Positions 7,635 to 15,984 of a stretch of 64,000 nucleotides of DNA are shown here, piece after piece. A program made the position numbers and the translations under genes. The notes under the pieces were generated by a model. That model made no database searches. It saw only the letters and a list, made by a program, of their open reading frames with translations, and was not told the DNA's origin. The DNA is from Streptomyces sp. MP131-18 (GTDB lineage: Bacteria > Actinomycetota > Actinomycetes > Streptomycetales > Streptomycetaceae), in NCBI RefSeq assembly GCF_001984575.1, contig NZ_LZNS01000001.1, positions 7,083,012 to 7,147,011 on the forward strand, read 5' to 3'. Position 1 is the first letter of the stretch. Each line of letters opens with the position of its first letter.

Positions 7635-9344
7635 CTATGACGCATCTGGCGGTGTGCGTGGGACGTACACGGACGGTTGCCATGAGAGTGTCGGTATGCC
7701 ATCCGGGTCCAGACCATACGGCCATCGCCTGACGAGTTGCTCCCTCTCTTGGGCCATGTCGCTGCCGAAGTCGGCGGCCTGCCGGAGAAGGTCTTCGGCG
7801 CCAGCCCGGTCCCCGGCTTTCGCCCGCATGTCCGCCAGGCGAGACAGGGCAACGGTGCTGCCGTGGTCGGCGGCGCGGCGGCGGAGGTGGTGGGCCCATT
7901 CCAGCCGATGGCGTTTGTCGGCTGCTTCGGCGAGTTGGTGCAGGTCATCGGGGTGGGTGAGGTGGGTGTGGGCGGCGTGCCAGAAGGATCCGGGCGGGCA
8001 TAGGTGGCGGCGGCTGGTCCGGCCGTGTTGTTCGAGGTAGTCGGCGAGCCGAAACTGTGGCCCCGCCGCCTGCGGTGCCACAGTTCCGGCGCCAGGGGTG
8101 GTGGTGGGCGGACGCCGTGGGGGGCGCGGGTTGGTACGGGGCAGAGGTGCCTGTTTGCCGTGGACAAGCTTGGCGAGTTCGGCATAGGCCCGTTCTGCCC
8201 AGTTGTCCGTGAGCTGGTCATAGTCGCTCTGGCTGAGGTAGTCGGTGGCCGCGTCGGTGAGAAAGGCTTGCGGAAGGTGCAGGCCGACGCCGAGGCGGCG
8301 CGCGTCCATCGCGGCGTGCAACAGTGCCTTGGCGGCTGGGCTGGCGTGTTGGTAGCGGTTGAGGAGTTCGGGGGCACCGGCCAGGTCCTGGGTGAGGCGT
8401 CCGTCGGTGCGGGCGCGGGTGAGGGTGTCGGCCAGCAGCCGGTCACCTTCCTCAGCAAGGACAGCAGCGGCAGACAGGGCCGGGGCGTCGAAGGCGTCGG
8501 GGACGGCCAGGGTCCGGCCGGCGAGCAACTCCCTTACCCGGCTGTACGGATCCGCTTCGCCCGGTCTGGGCAGGGCGTTGTACTGGGCTTCGTACTCGGG
8601 CCAGAGTGTGCCCAGCACGAGGACGGGCCCGCGCTCCGGTCTGACCAGCAGGTGGTGCACGGCCGCCGCGATCTGCTCGCCCAGCGCACGGTCGCCGAGA
8701 TAGTGCTGGGCCTCGTTCAGCCACACCACCGTGCGGGGCCGGACGTGGTGCAGCTGCTCCAGCGCGGCCTGCGCGCGGTCCGGGTGGAAGGGATGCCACA
8801 GCCACCACCCTTGATCGGCGAGGGGCTGAACCGCCTCCCAGCACGCCCGAGTCTTGCCCGTGGACGAAGTGCCGACCAGTACCACGAGTCGGCTGCGGCT
8901 GGCCTTCGCGTCGCGGACCGCTTCGGCCAGCACCCGGTCATGCTCGCGGGGCACGTATCCGGGCAGCGCCCGCTCCGCGCTCGCTTCAGAACTTGCTGCC
9001 GTCGTGCCGGGTCCGGCAGGATGAACCTCCAGGTCGTGCGGCTCCCACTCGCCGATCGGGCGGCCCGGCCCGTCGGCGGTGACCGTGCCCGCCTCCTGCG
9101 CCGCGGTCCGTTGCAAGTCCAGCAGATCTGGGACCGGCAGCCTCAGTGCGCGGGCCAGTGCTGCCACCGTCTCCGCAGACGGCACGGGCTTCCTGGGCGA
9201 GAGTGCTTCCGACACGGTGGTCCGCCCGAGACCTGCCCGCTGAGCGAGCTGCTGTTGGTTCAGCCGGGCTTGCGCCACCCCGTCGGCCACCCTCCTGCGC
9301 AGTTCGGTGAGTGCCGAGCCATGGCCGTTCTGCTCGTCATTCAT
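7635..9344 (-). CDS. XRE-type HTH plus AAA/STAND-like ATPase, 569 aa
   Basis: Residues 12-75 are an XRE/Cro helix-turn-helix (NQQQLAQRAGLGRTTVSEAL). After a linker comes a P-loop NTPase: Walker A VGTSSTGKT (157-165) and a Walker B-like strand RTVVWLNEAQ near 204-213. The C-terminal third is helical and repeat-like (HHLRRRAADHGSTVALSRLA, AGAEDLLRQAADFGS), resembling Sel1/TPR repeats. The layout, DNA-binding head plus NTPase plus superstructure, is that of STAND-like regulators or defence ATPases common in Streptomyces. It diverges from a small membrane protein gene at 9467. The last 15 residues differ from the usual WPYGLDPDG... ending, so the 3' end may be rearranged. Target unknown. Confidence 0.75.
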   Translation of the reverse strand: MNDEQNGHGSALTELRRRVADGVAQARLNQQQLAQRAGLGRTTVSEALSPRKPVPSAETVAALARALRLPVPDLLDLQRTAAQEAGTVTADGPGRPIGEWEPHDLEVHPAGPGTTAASSEASAERALPGYVPREHDRVLAEAVRDAKASRSRLVVLVGTSSTGKTRACWEAVQPLADQGWWLWHPFHPDRAQAALEQLHHVRPRTVVWLNEAQHYLGDRALGEQIAAAVHHLLVRPERGPVLVLGTLWPEYEAQYNALPRPGEADPYSRVRELLAGRTLAVPDAFDAPALSAAAVLAEEGDRLLADTLTRARTDGRLTQDLAGAPELLNRYQHASPAAKALLHAAMDARRLGVGLHLPQAFLTDAATDYLSQSDYDQLTDNWAERAYAELAKLVHGKQAPLPRTNPRPPRRPPTTTPGAGTVAPQAAGPQFRLADYLEQHGRTSRRHLCPPGSFWHAAHTHLTHPDDLHQLAEAADKRHRLEWAHHLRRRAADHGSTVALSRLADMRAKAGDRAGAEDLLRQAADFGSDMAQEREQLVRRWPYGLDPDGIPTLSWQPSVYVPRTPPDAS

Positions 9345-9466
9345 GCGCCTGCCCCCGCGACCCGATGTGTTCGACGGTGTTCATTCTCGTCCCGGCGAAC
9401 CCCGGCGCACAGCAGCTCCACGACCTTGGACCATGTCAACGCCCCACCTTCTACCGGGAGTCCGTC

Positions 9467-9658
9467 GTGGCCGTCGTTCTTCTATACACCCTACTCGTGA
9501 CCGTCGTCGCACTGCTGACCGCTGCCTGCGCAGGCAAGCTCGCCCGGATGGACGGCGCCACCTTCCCCACCGCTCTCGCCCGAGCCGCCACCACCTTTGC
9601 CACGGTGGTCACCCTCGCCGCCACCGTGACCGCGGCCCTCACCGCACTTCCCACCTGA
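9467..9658 (+). CDS. Small membrane protein, 63 aa
   Basis: GTG at 9467 follows GGGAG at 9456-9460. The product begins with a hydrophobic helix (VAVVLLYTLLVTVVALLTAA), has a short charged loop (GKLARMDG), and ends with a second hydrophobic helix (FATVVTLAATVTAALTALP), so both termini probably face the same side of the membrane. It is divergently oriented from the XRE-AAA ATPase with about 120 bp between the starts. I recall similar small proteins next to such ATPases, which suggests a functional pair; this is inference. Confidence 0.65.
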   Translation: MAVVLLYTLLVTVVALLTAACAGKLARMDGATFPTALARAATTFATVVTLAATVTAALTALPT

Positions 9659-10022
9659 ACGCCTCATCCAGAGGAGCGGAACCGCAGCAAGATCAATCTT
9701 GCCGTGACTTCCTGTACCGCAACTACTCAGGCCCGGGGAGGCCCATGAGTTCACGGAATCCGAGGGTTCTTTACCATGAGCCTGCGGGTGCGATGCTCTG
9801 ATTCTGGGGGATGAGCCAGTGGGTTCACAGGCAACTCGACCTGGGTCCTCTTGTCTGCCTCACGGTGCAAGGTAGTCATGGCCCGGCACGCGTCTGAACT
9901 TCTCCCAGGGCAGAGAAGACGATTCGTCAGATGGCAGTGCCGGACAATGAAACATCCCGCTCTCTGGGCGGTGGTCCTCAGCCTTCGACCTGCCGTCAGA
10001 AGGCTGCGATGGAGAAAGGCCC
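9659..10022 (+). other. Intergenic region with short palindromes, no recognised gene
   Basis: Contains the right inverted-repeat copy (9691-9728) and a short palindrome GCAAGATCAATCTTGC (9687-9702) whose loop is too small for a classical terminator. No open frame here has convincing coding composition. Confidence 0.35.
9691..9728 (+). repeat. Right copy of a 38-bp imperfect inverted repeat
   Basis: Partner of 7539-7576 in opposite orientation, 31 of 38 bases identical. It lies 32 bp after the stop of the small membrane protein gene. Confidence 0.6.
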
Positions 10023-10475
10023 TTGCGGCAGCGGATCGTTGACAGGTGGAACCGCCTCGGGCTCGCTGGCAAGGCGGGTGTGATCGTGATCAGTAGCGTG
10101 GCCGCTGCGGTGGTCACAGGTCTCATCGCGTCTTCTAACACCCGCACCACTGCGGCCGGTGCAGTCGAGGAAGAGGGCACCGACTCACCCCGCCCGCTGG
10201 TGGACCAACCACGCTGGCGGCTACTACGTGTGCAGTCACCAGGGGTGCCGCAAGAAGGTAAACCCGACCATCCTCGGTCACGACTGCTGCGGCCGCTGCT
10301 GGCCCGGGACTGCCTGAGCGCTGCGCAACGCGACTACGACGGCCCCGGTGGCTTCTCTCACAACTACTTCGAGGGGCTCATGCGCCCTGGCGTCTGCACC
10401 GTCTGCGGCGAACCGCCCGAGGAACACCCCTGGGAGTTCGACTCCCTCACCGGCCGGCGCCACCCCGCCGACTGA
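10023..10475 (+). pseudogene. Membrane-anchored Cys-rich protein, probably twice frameshifted
   Basis: A TTG start at 10023 follows GGAGAAAGG; the first 55 residues include one transmembrane helix (AGVIVISSVAAAVVTGLIA). From about 10186 to 10314 the sensible translation moves one frame forward: RWWTNHAGGYYVCSHQGC, then CRKKVNPTILGHDCCGRCW, a zinc-ribbon-like stretch with strongly GC-rich third positions. The original frame in that interval is Leu/Arg/Pro-rich with poor third-position bias. After the TGA at 10315 the original frame becomes sensible again (HNYFEGLMRPGVCTVCGEPP) to the stop at 10475. Two compensating indels would explain this; sequencing error is the alternative. Family not recognised. 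Confidence 0.5.
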
Positions 10476-10510
10476 CCCGCGCCCGGCGATGTCGCCCAGC
10501 TCCCTGACAA

Positions 10511-11160
10511 CTACCCGTCAGTTACCCCTCCCCTTCGGGCCGCGGAGGAGTCCGGGGCCCGAAGCGCTGATTCGGCTTCGGCGGCCTGCTCCAGCAGACC
10601 CCATGCGGAGTCCGCGTAGCGCATCGCGGTCTTCTCGTCGAGCCCGAAGACCTCCGCGAGGTGAAGCGGGGCAGGCCCATGGGTCAGGGCCCCTTCGAGC
10701 TGTCGGTCGACACGGGGCCGCTCCAGAGTGGCGTCCTGCCTCGCATCGGTGCGCTGATCCAGTGATTGCCGGCCCGGCCGGTTGTGTTGGCGGTCTGGTT
10801 GTTGATCAGCAGGTGGAGGTTCGCGGTACTCGGCCACCGGCGCCGCCGGTGGTCCAGCCAATCGATCAGAAGCTTCAGGGTGAGGTCGTCGAGAGGCCGG
10901 GCGCGTCCGGCGACGGTCAGGCGGCGGTTGCCGAGAACGACGTCGTCGAGCATGAAGGCGGCGATCTGGGCGACTCGGGCGGCGTGGATCGCCGCGAGGA
11001 CGAGAACGAGCCGCGCCGCCGGTGTCATCGCAGCCGCGACGGAGCGCTCGACCTGCTCGGGGAGGAGCGGTTGCAGCACGGCGTACTCATTCTGCCCGTC
11101 CTTGATCCGGCTGGTGGGGTTGCAGAAGATCAGCCTCTGCCGTTTGGCCCAGGTGAAACT
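10511..11160 (-). pseudogene. Second tyrosine recombinase remnant, frameshifted, 5' part lost
   Basis: From about 11157 leftward the translation reads FTWAKRQRLIFCNPTSRI, LQPLLPEQVERSVAAA, then the catalytic core with the first active Arg in IHAARVAQI and LDDVVLGNRRLTVAGRARPL. Near 10745 the frame shifts and continues as TLERPRVDRQLEGALTHGP, HLAEVFGLDEKTAMRYADSA to the stop at 10511. This is the C-terminal half of an actinobacterial tyrosine recombinase. Its N-terminal half is replaced by the end of the 1446-residue protease-NTPase gene, which reads into the remnant in a different frame. The family tail is otherwise complete. Confidence 0.65.
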
Positions 11161-14100
11161 TCTCTGCACTTTCCCCTTCCCTGGACGGGTCGCACAGCTC
11201 TCCGGCCTGGATTCCGGTGGCCTCCCGAACCCTTTCGCCGTCGGTGACCGTGATCCAGCCGGTGATGCGGCAGACGGCGTCGCGCCAGACGTCGACATCG
11301 TCGAGGCGGATGACGCTCACGACGCCCTCACCTCCCCAGCCGTCGTCCGCGTCCCAGGGAGAGTAGAGCAGTGTGTTCCCGTCGGACGAGGCGGCGAGGA
11401 AGTCGCCGCCGGTGCTGGCCTGCCAACGGGCAGTCGGAGCTGCGGAGTCGTGGTCATAGACTCGGACTTGGCCGGCGCTGGCGAGTTGGAAGCGGCCGTC
11501 TGACCGCAGGGACGGTGCGATCACGAACTGGTCGGGGCAGCCGGCGCAGATCTCGGTAGGCCCCGTCAACCGGCGCGCGGGGGCGCCGTCGGACGGTGAC
11601 GGGATGCGCCACTGCTCCCACGAGGTGCCGCGTCGCACGACAATCAGGTGCTGCTCGTCGCGGGGGTTGAAGGTCACGGTGTTGACGCGTTCGCCTGTGT
11701 CGATGCGAAGCTCGGGCACCTCGCGGTCGGCTCGCACGTCCACCACCCGTACCTCGGGACCGCCGTTGACGACGGCGATATGACCGTCCCGCGCCGCAGA
11801 GGTGATGCGGAGCGACTCAGCGTGGAGTGGGTCGTCGCTGAGCAGCCCGAGGTCGGCCAGGTCGACGTGATCGGTTCGCCGGCCGGTTCTGGGGTCCCAC
11901 CGTTCCACCAAGCTTCCCGACCGGGTGACCAGTCGGCCGTCCTCCTGGAAGATGATCTCGACCCCGGGTGCGGAATTGGGGTGCGGCTCCGTGGGCGGCG
12001 GCGTCACCCGGATGTCGGTGACGGGGTCAAGTGTCTCGATGTCACGGATCAGGATCCAGCCTTCCTCGGTCATGAGGTCGGCCATCAGCCCTGCATGTTC
12101 GGAGATTGGCGTGGCAGTGGTGCGGTCTGGAACGAAGGTGGCACCCGACCGCTCCACTTCCGCCAGTTCCTCACGTTCCTCGCCGGGGAGCTCGCTGATG
12201 TCGTTCAGGATGAGGGAAGAGTCGTCGGCGGACCCGTCACCGTTGCCGTCGTAGGTGTAGGCGAGCATCCGGTCACCGTCCCGGAGGAGGCGGAACGAGG
12301 CGAACTCGGGTTCCGGGGTGGTGGGCTGCTCGATCAACACCACGGCGTCGGAGTCCGCGACGAGGTGGAAGTACCGGTCGCCGTCCTGAAGGATTTCCCC
12401 GAGGGTGGTGTGGTCGAAGCCGCTGGTCAGCACGTTCCCTGGGGCTTCCGGCAGGAGAACCGCCTCTCCGTCTCCTGACAGTCGGTACACCCTGGGTACC
12501 ACCGCCCCGTTCGACACGTACTGGCCGGTGTGGTCGAGTGCGGGCGTGTCCGTGAGACAGGCGTTCGGGATCGAGGTGTGGATGGTCTCATTGGCGCGAC
12601 CCACGAGCAGCGTCCCGTCATGGCCACAGACGGCTATCGTGGTGCCGTCCCCGGAGAACGTGGTGCCTGCGGCGTCCTCGACCACCGTGGTGGTCTCACC
12701 GGACCGCAGGTCGACCCTGAGCACGTCGCGCTGAAAGGCTCCCACCTCGACCAACACGAAGTTCGGGTCGCGGCCGAACCACACGTTCTCGATGGCGACT
12801 TCTCCCTCGATGGTGATGGGCTCCGCGACAGTGCCCGCCTCCAGGTCCCAGCGGACCAACTGGTTGCCCAGGGACTCCGCCGCCACGATTCGATCGCTGT
12901 CCTGGGAAACGGCGACCATCCGCTGACCTGGACTCAGGTCCATTTCGTCCATGGAGAACTCGTGACCGGGCAGCGTGTGCTTTTCGTCGAGGTCATCCGA
13001 GGGATACCAGACGAGGGCGCCGGAGCGGGTCACATACCCGATGCGATCCCCGTCCCGTGACACGAAGGGGTAGATCGCATAGTCGTCGCCGAACGGCAAA
13101 GGTTCGCGGTGCAACTGGTCAGCCCTGTCCCGACGGAACAGGGTGGCCTGCCCCTGCCGGCCGCTGGTCAGTATCACCCGCCCGTCGCGGCTTGCCGCGA
13201 CGCGCCGCACGCCGCCACGCGCCCCGGACATCACCAGCTCGGTGTTTCCGTAGGTGACGTACGTCTGGAGCAGCGCGTCGCGGGCTTCGTCTGTGGGCGC
13301 CCGCTCGTACGCCGCCAGCGCGTAGATACCCGCGAGCGTGGGATCGGTGGCCAGCACGGTGGCGGAGGACGCGGCGAGGGCACGGGAGTCGGACTCGGCG
13401 TCGCGGGTCGCACTGACCCGGGTCTGGTAGGCGAAGAGCGCCGTCAGGACGGCGATGACCACGACGACCGTGCCCGCCGAGCCGAACAGGCCGCGGCGCA
13501 CGCGTTGTTGACGGCCATGACGCGCCCAGCCCCGGTCGAGGAAGTCCAGCGCCGCGGCGTCGATGTCGTCGCGGCGCTCGGCGATCCACGGCTCGGCGGC
13601 CGCCAGGGCCGTGGCACCGGGCAGCAGGTCGTTCGGGGTCCTTTCTGCCACCCAACGCTCGCGGTCCTGCCGCAGCCGCTCGTACCAGGCGAGGAAGTCC
13701 CGGTCGGCCTCCGCCCACCGCTGCAGCCGTGGCCAGCCGCTGATAAGTGCCTCGTGGGCCAGCTCGACGCTCTCACCGAACCGGGTGTCCGCCTCCGTCG
13801 CGGGCGGTGCGATCACTAGCAGCCGCTGGTCGGCCAAGGTCCGCGCGGCGGCCCACTCGCCGGGGGCGAGTTCGGCCCGGCGCACGGTGCGGCGGATCGG
13901 CGAGTGGGTGCCTGGCGGCAGCCGGATCAGCCGGATCAGCAACCGGCGGACGTGTGCGGCTGCCTCCTCGTCCACGCCGTCAGCGGTGTACTGCCGCCAG
14001 GCGCGCTCCGCCCGCTGGGCGAGCGCCCCGTGCACCCCACCGAGCTGAGCGTACGTCTGCTGGGTCAGGCGTCCGGTGCGCTGCTCGCGCCACAGCTGGT

Positions 14101-15427
14101 CGAGGGTGAACCCCAGTAGTGGCAGCACGCCCACGGCGTTGCCGACGTCCCCGACGATCCGGTCGACCAGCCCATCCTGGTAGGAGACGGCCGGCACCCG
14201 CGCCACCGGGCCGGTCACTGCCTCCCGGACCTGGCCGGCCGTCATCTGTGGCAGCAGGAAGGTGGCGCCGCGCACTGCGCGGCCCAGTAGCGGGTTCTCC
14301 TCGACCGCTGGCAGAAAGTCCACCCGGAGGGTCGTCAGGATCCGTAGGCCCTCTGGTGGGTCGTCACCGAACAGCAGGGCGAGCGCCGGTGCGGCATCCA
14401 CGTGGGTGAGCAGTTCCTCCAGCTGGTCCACGACGACAACCAGGCCGTCGACGCCCCGCGTGGCGCGAATCTGGTCCACGAGGTCGGGCAGGCCCCCCTC
14501 GGTCAACTCGCGGCGCGTCGAGCGGATCGCCTCCCGCTGCGCCGCGCCTTGTAACTCGGGCTGGACCAGCGAGGTGAGGCCGGTGGCGAGCGCTCCGAGC
14601 AGGTCGCGGGTGCGTGGGAGCACGCAGGTGGCCATGCCCGCCGCGCGCAGCCTGGGCACGACGCCGGCTCGGACCACGGAGGACTTGCCGCAGCCCGAGG
14701 CGCCGAGCACGGTCAACAGCGGATGGTCGAGTATCAGGCGCGTGATCTGCCCCGTCTCCCGTTCCCGGCCGAAGAAGGCCGCGGCATCGCTCTCCTGGTA
14801 CGCCTCCAGACCGGGGAACGGGGACGGCAGGCCGACCACGTCGCGTAGTGAAGGGGATGCGGCGACCAGCCGCTCGGTGGGGATGAGGAACGCCACCGGG
14901 TGGCCGAGGTCGGCCGCGACGACCATGCCGACCACGGCGGCCACCTCGTCATCCCAGACCGGCGCTCCACTGAAGCCCCGGCGGACAGCGTAGCGGCCGT
15001 CGGTGGCCTGCTCGAACTGGAGCCAGCCGTTACCCTGCTGCTGCCGCAGCACCGCGGCGTGCCAGACGCCCTGGTCGTGGTTCCTGGGAAAGCCGAGCGT
15101 CCTCGCCCGATGGCCCCACAGCAGGTCCCCTGTCTCCACCAGGGGCACCGGCCGCGTGCCGGGCAACGGCGCGCCCAGCTCCAGCACGGCGACGTCCGCG
15201 TCGGGATGCCACTCGCGAACGGTGGCGGGGAAGGGACCGGGACCATCGGCGACACCAACATCCACCATGACCTGCGGACCGGGCCCAGCGCCGCCCGCCC
15301 CGATCACGTGGGCGCAGGTGACCGCCAACCGCTCGGCCACCAGGAAGGCCGCGCCAGCGACCGCGCCGTCGTCACGCAGCACGCGCAGAACGCCGCCTGC
15401 CAACGGCGCCGGCTCGGGCGCGGTCAC
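11087..15427 (-). CDS. Trypsin-STAND NTPase-TM-beta-propeller conflict protein, 1446 aa
   Basis: Residues 10-200 are a trypsin-like serine protease with triad His40 (TCAHVIG), Asp78 (DADVAVLEL) and Ser153 (GFSGAPVW). Residues 203-560 are an nSTAND1-type NTPase: Walker A GASGCGKSS (242-250), Walker B VVVDQLEEL (331-339), and a STAND helical region. A transmembrane helix lies at about 651-667. Residues 700-1400 form divergent WD40-like propeller blades. The GTG start overlaps the TGA of the upstream Trypco1-like gene (GTGA), so the two are translationally coupled. Such protease-NTPase-sensor fusions are predicted to be NTP-dependent effectors against phage or other invaders; this role is inferred. 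The last 23 or so residues derive from an out-of-frame recombinase remnant. Confidence 0.85.
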   Translation of the reverse strand: MTAPEPAPLAGGVLRVLRDDGAVAGAAFLVAERLAVTCAHVIGAGGAGPGPQVMVDVGVADGPGPFPATVREWHPDADVAVLELGAPLPGTRPVPLVETGDLLWGHRARTLGFPRNHDQGVWHAAVLRQQQGNGWLQFEQATDGRYAVRRGFSGAPVWDDEVAAVVGMVVAADLGHPVAFLIPTERLVAASPSLRDVVGLPSPFPGLEAYQESDAAAFFGRERETGQITRLILDHPLLTVLGASGCGKSSVVRAGVVPRLRAAGMATCVLPRTRDLLGALATGLTSLVQPELQGAAQREAIRSTRRELTEGGLPDLVDQIRATRGVDGLVVVVDQLEELLTHVDAAPALALLFGDDPPEGLRILTTLRVDFLPAVEENPLLGRAVRGATFLLPQMTAGQVREAVTGPVARVPAVSYQDGLVDRIVGDVGNAVGVLPLLGFTLDQLWREQRTGRLTQQTYAQLGGVHGALAQRAERAWRQYTADGVDEEAAAHVRRLLIRLIRLPPGTHSPIRRTVRRAELAPGEWAAARTLADQRLLVIAPPATEADTRFGESVELAHEALISGWPRLQRWAEADRDFLAWYERLRQDRERWVAERTPNDLLPGATALAAAEPWIAERRDDIDAAALDFLDRGWARHGRQQRVRRGLFGSAGTVVVVIAVLTALFAYQTRVSATRDAESDSRALAASSATVLATDPTLAGIYALAAYERAPTDEARDALLQTYVTYGNTELVMSGARGGVRRVAASRDGRVILTSGRQGQATLFRRDRADQLHREPLPFGDDYAIYPFVSRDGDRIGYVTRSGALVWYPSDDLDEKHTLPGHEFSMDEMDLSPGQRMVAVSQDSDRIVAAESLGNQLVRWDLEAGTVAEPITIEGEVAIENVWFGRDPNFVLVEVGAFQRDVLRVDLRSGETTTVVEDAAGTTFSGDGTTIAVCGHDGTLLVGRANETIHTSIPNACLTDTPALDHTGQYVSNGAVVPRVYRLSGDGEAVLLPEAPGNVLTSGFDHTTLGEILQDGDRYFHLVADSDAVVLIEQPTTPEPEFASFRLLRDGDRMLAYTYDGNGDGSADDSSLILNDISELPGEEREELAEVERSGATFVPDRTTATPISEHAGLMADLMTEEGWILIRDIETLDPVTDIRVTPPPTEPHPNSAPGVEIIFQEDGRLVTRSGSLVERWDPRTGRRTDHVDLADLGLLSDDPLHAESLRITSAARDGHIAVVNGGPEVRVVDVRADREVPELRIDTGERVNTVTFNPRDEQHLIVVRRGTSWEQWRIPSPSDGAPARRLTGPTEICAGCPDQFVIAPSLRSDGRFQLASAGQVRVYDHDSAAPTARWQASTGGDFLAASSDGNTLLYSPWDADDGWGGEGVVSVIRLDDVDVWRDAVCRITGWITVTDGERVREATGIQAGELCDPSREGESAEKFHLGQTAEADLLQPHQPDQGRAE

Positions 15428-15771
15428 GGCTGGTCCTGCCGCCGGTGCCAGGTCAGCGTGACGGAGAAGTTTGCCTCCCCCGCAGTGGTGGCGATCAGCA
15501 CGTCCGCTTCGGCCGTCAGCGAGATACCGAAGTCGAGGCCGACCTCGTCAGGCGGTCGCTCCATGTCCGACAGACGCGCCACGAACCGTTCGGCGACGGG
15601 GCGGACGACGCCCAGCATCGCGTCCAGAGACTGAGCCGCCCGCCCGACGGGCGGCTCCCCGGCCCTGCCAACCGGCACCACACCCAGCTCAGGATCCGCC
15701 CCCGTCTCCCGAACCTGCACGAGCACGCTCTCGTCGCCGTCATCGGTCACCGGTAACTCAACCGCACGCAT
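15424..15771 (-). CDS. Trypsin-co-occurring domain protein (CU044_2847/Trypco1-like), 115 aa
   Basis: The C-terminal half PDEVGLDFGISLTAEADVLI followed by GEANFSVTLTW is the hallmark of the CU044_2847 (Trypco1) family, small proteins encoded beside trypsin-STAND genes. The N-terminal VELPVTDDGDESVLVQV forms the first beta strands of the domain. ATG at 15771 follows a strong GAGGGAGGGGAAG. Its stop overlaps the GTG of the protease-NTPase gene by four bases, so the pair forms an operon with coupled translation. In the family it is thought to couple to or be processed by the protease; that partnership is inferred from co-occurrence. Confidence 0.75.
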   Translation of the reverse strand: MRAVELPVTDDGDESVLVQVRETGADPELGVVPVGRAGEPPVGRAAQSLDAMLGVVRPVAERFVARLSDMERPPDEVGLDFGISLTAEADVLIATTAGEANFSVTLTWHRRQDQP

Positions 15772-15984
15772 GAGAAATCTTCCCCTCCCTCGCGACCATT
15801 ACGAGGATATGTCAGAAATCACACGCCAGGGAGGCCACCCTGCCGTTCTCCTCGTCAGTCCCTTGTATGGGCACTTTGTGCTTGTGTCTCAGGCATTGTC
15901 GCGGGTTGTGCCCCACCGCTTCGCACTCTGTAGCGAAAAAGAGGGCAGCGACATGACCGACCCCGGCGATGAAAGGAGGGCTGC

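Noticed and set aside
9687..9702. GCAAGATCAATCTTGC palindrome as a terminator
   Set aside because: Arms meet with a two-base centre, too tight for a standard hairpin loop, and no T tract follows.
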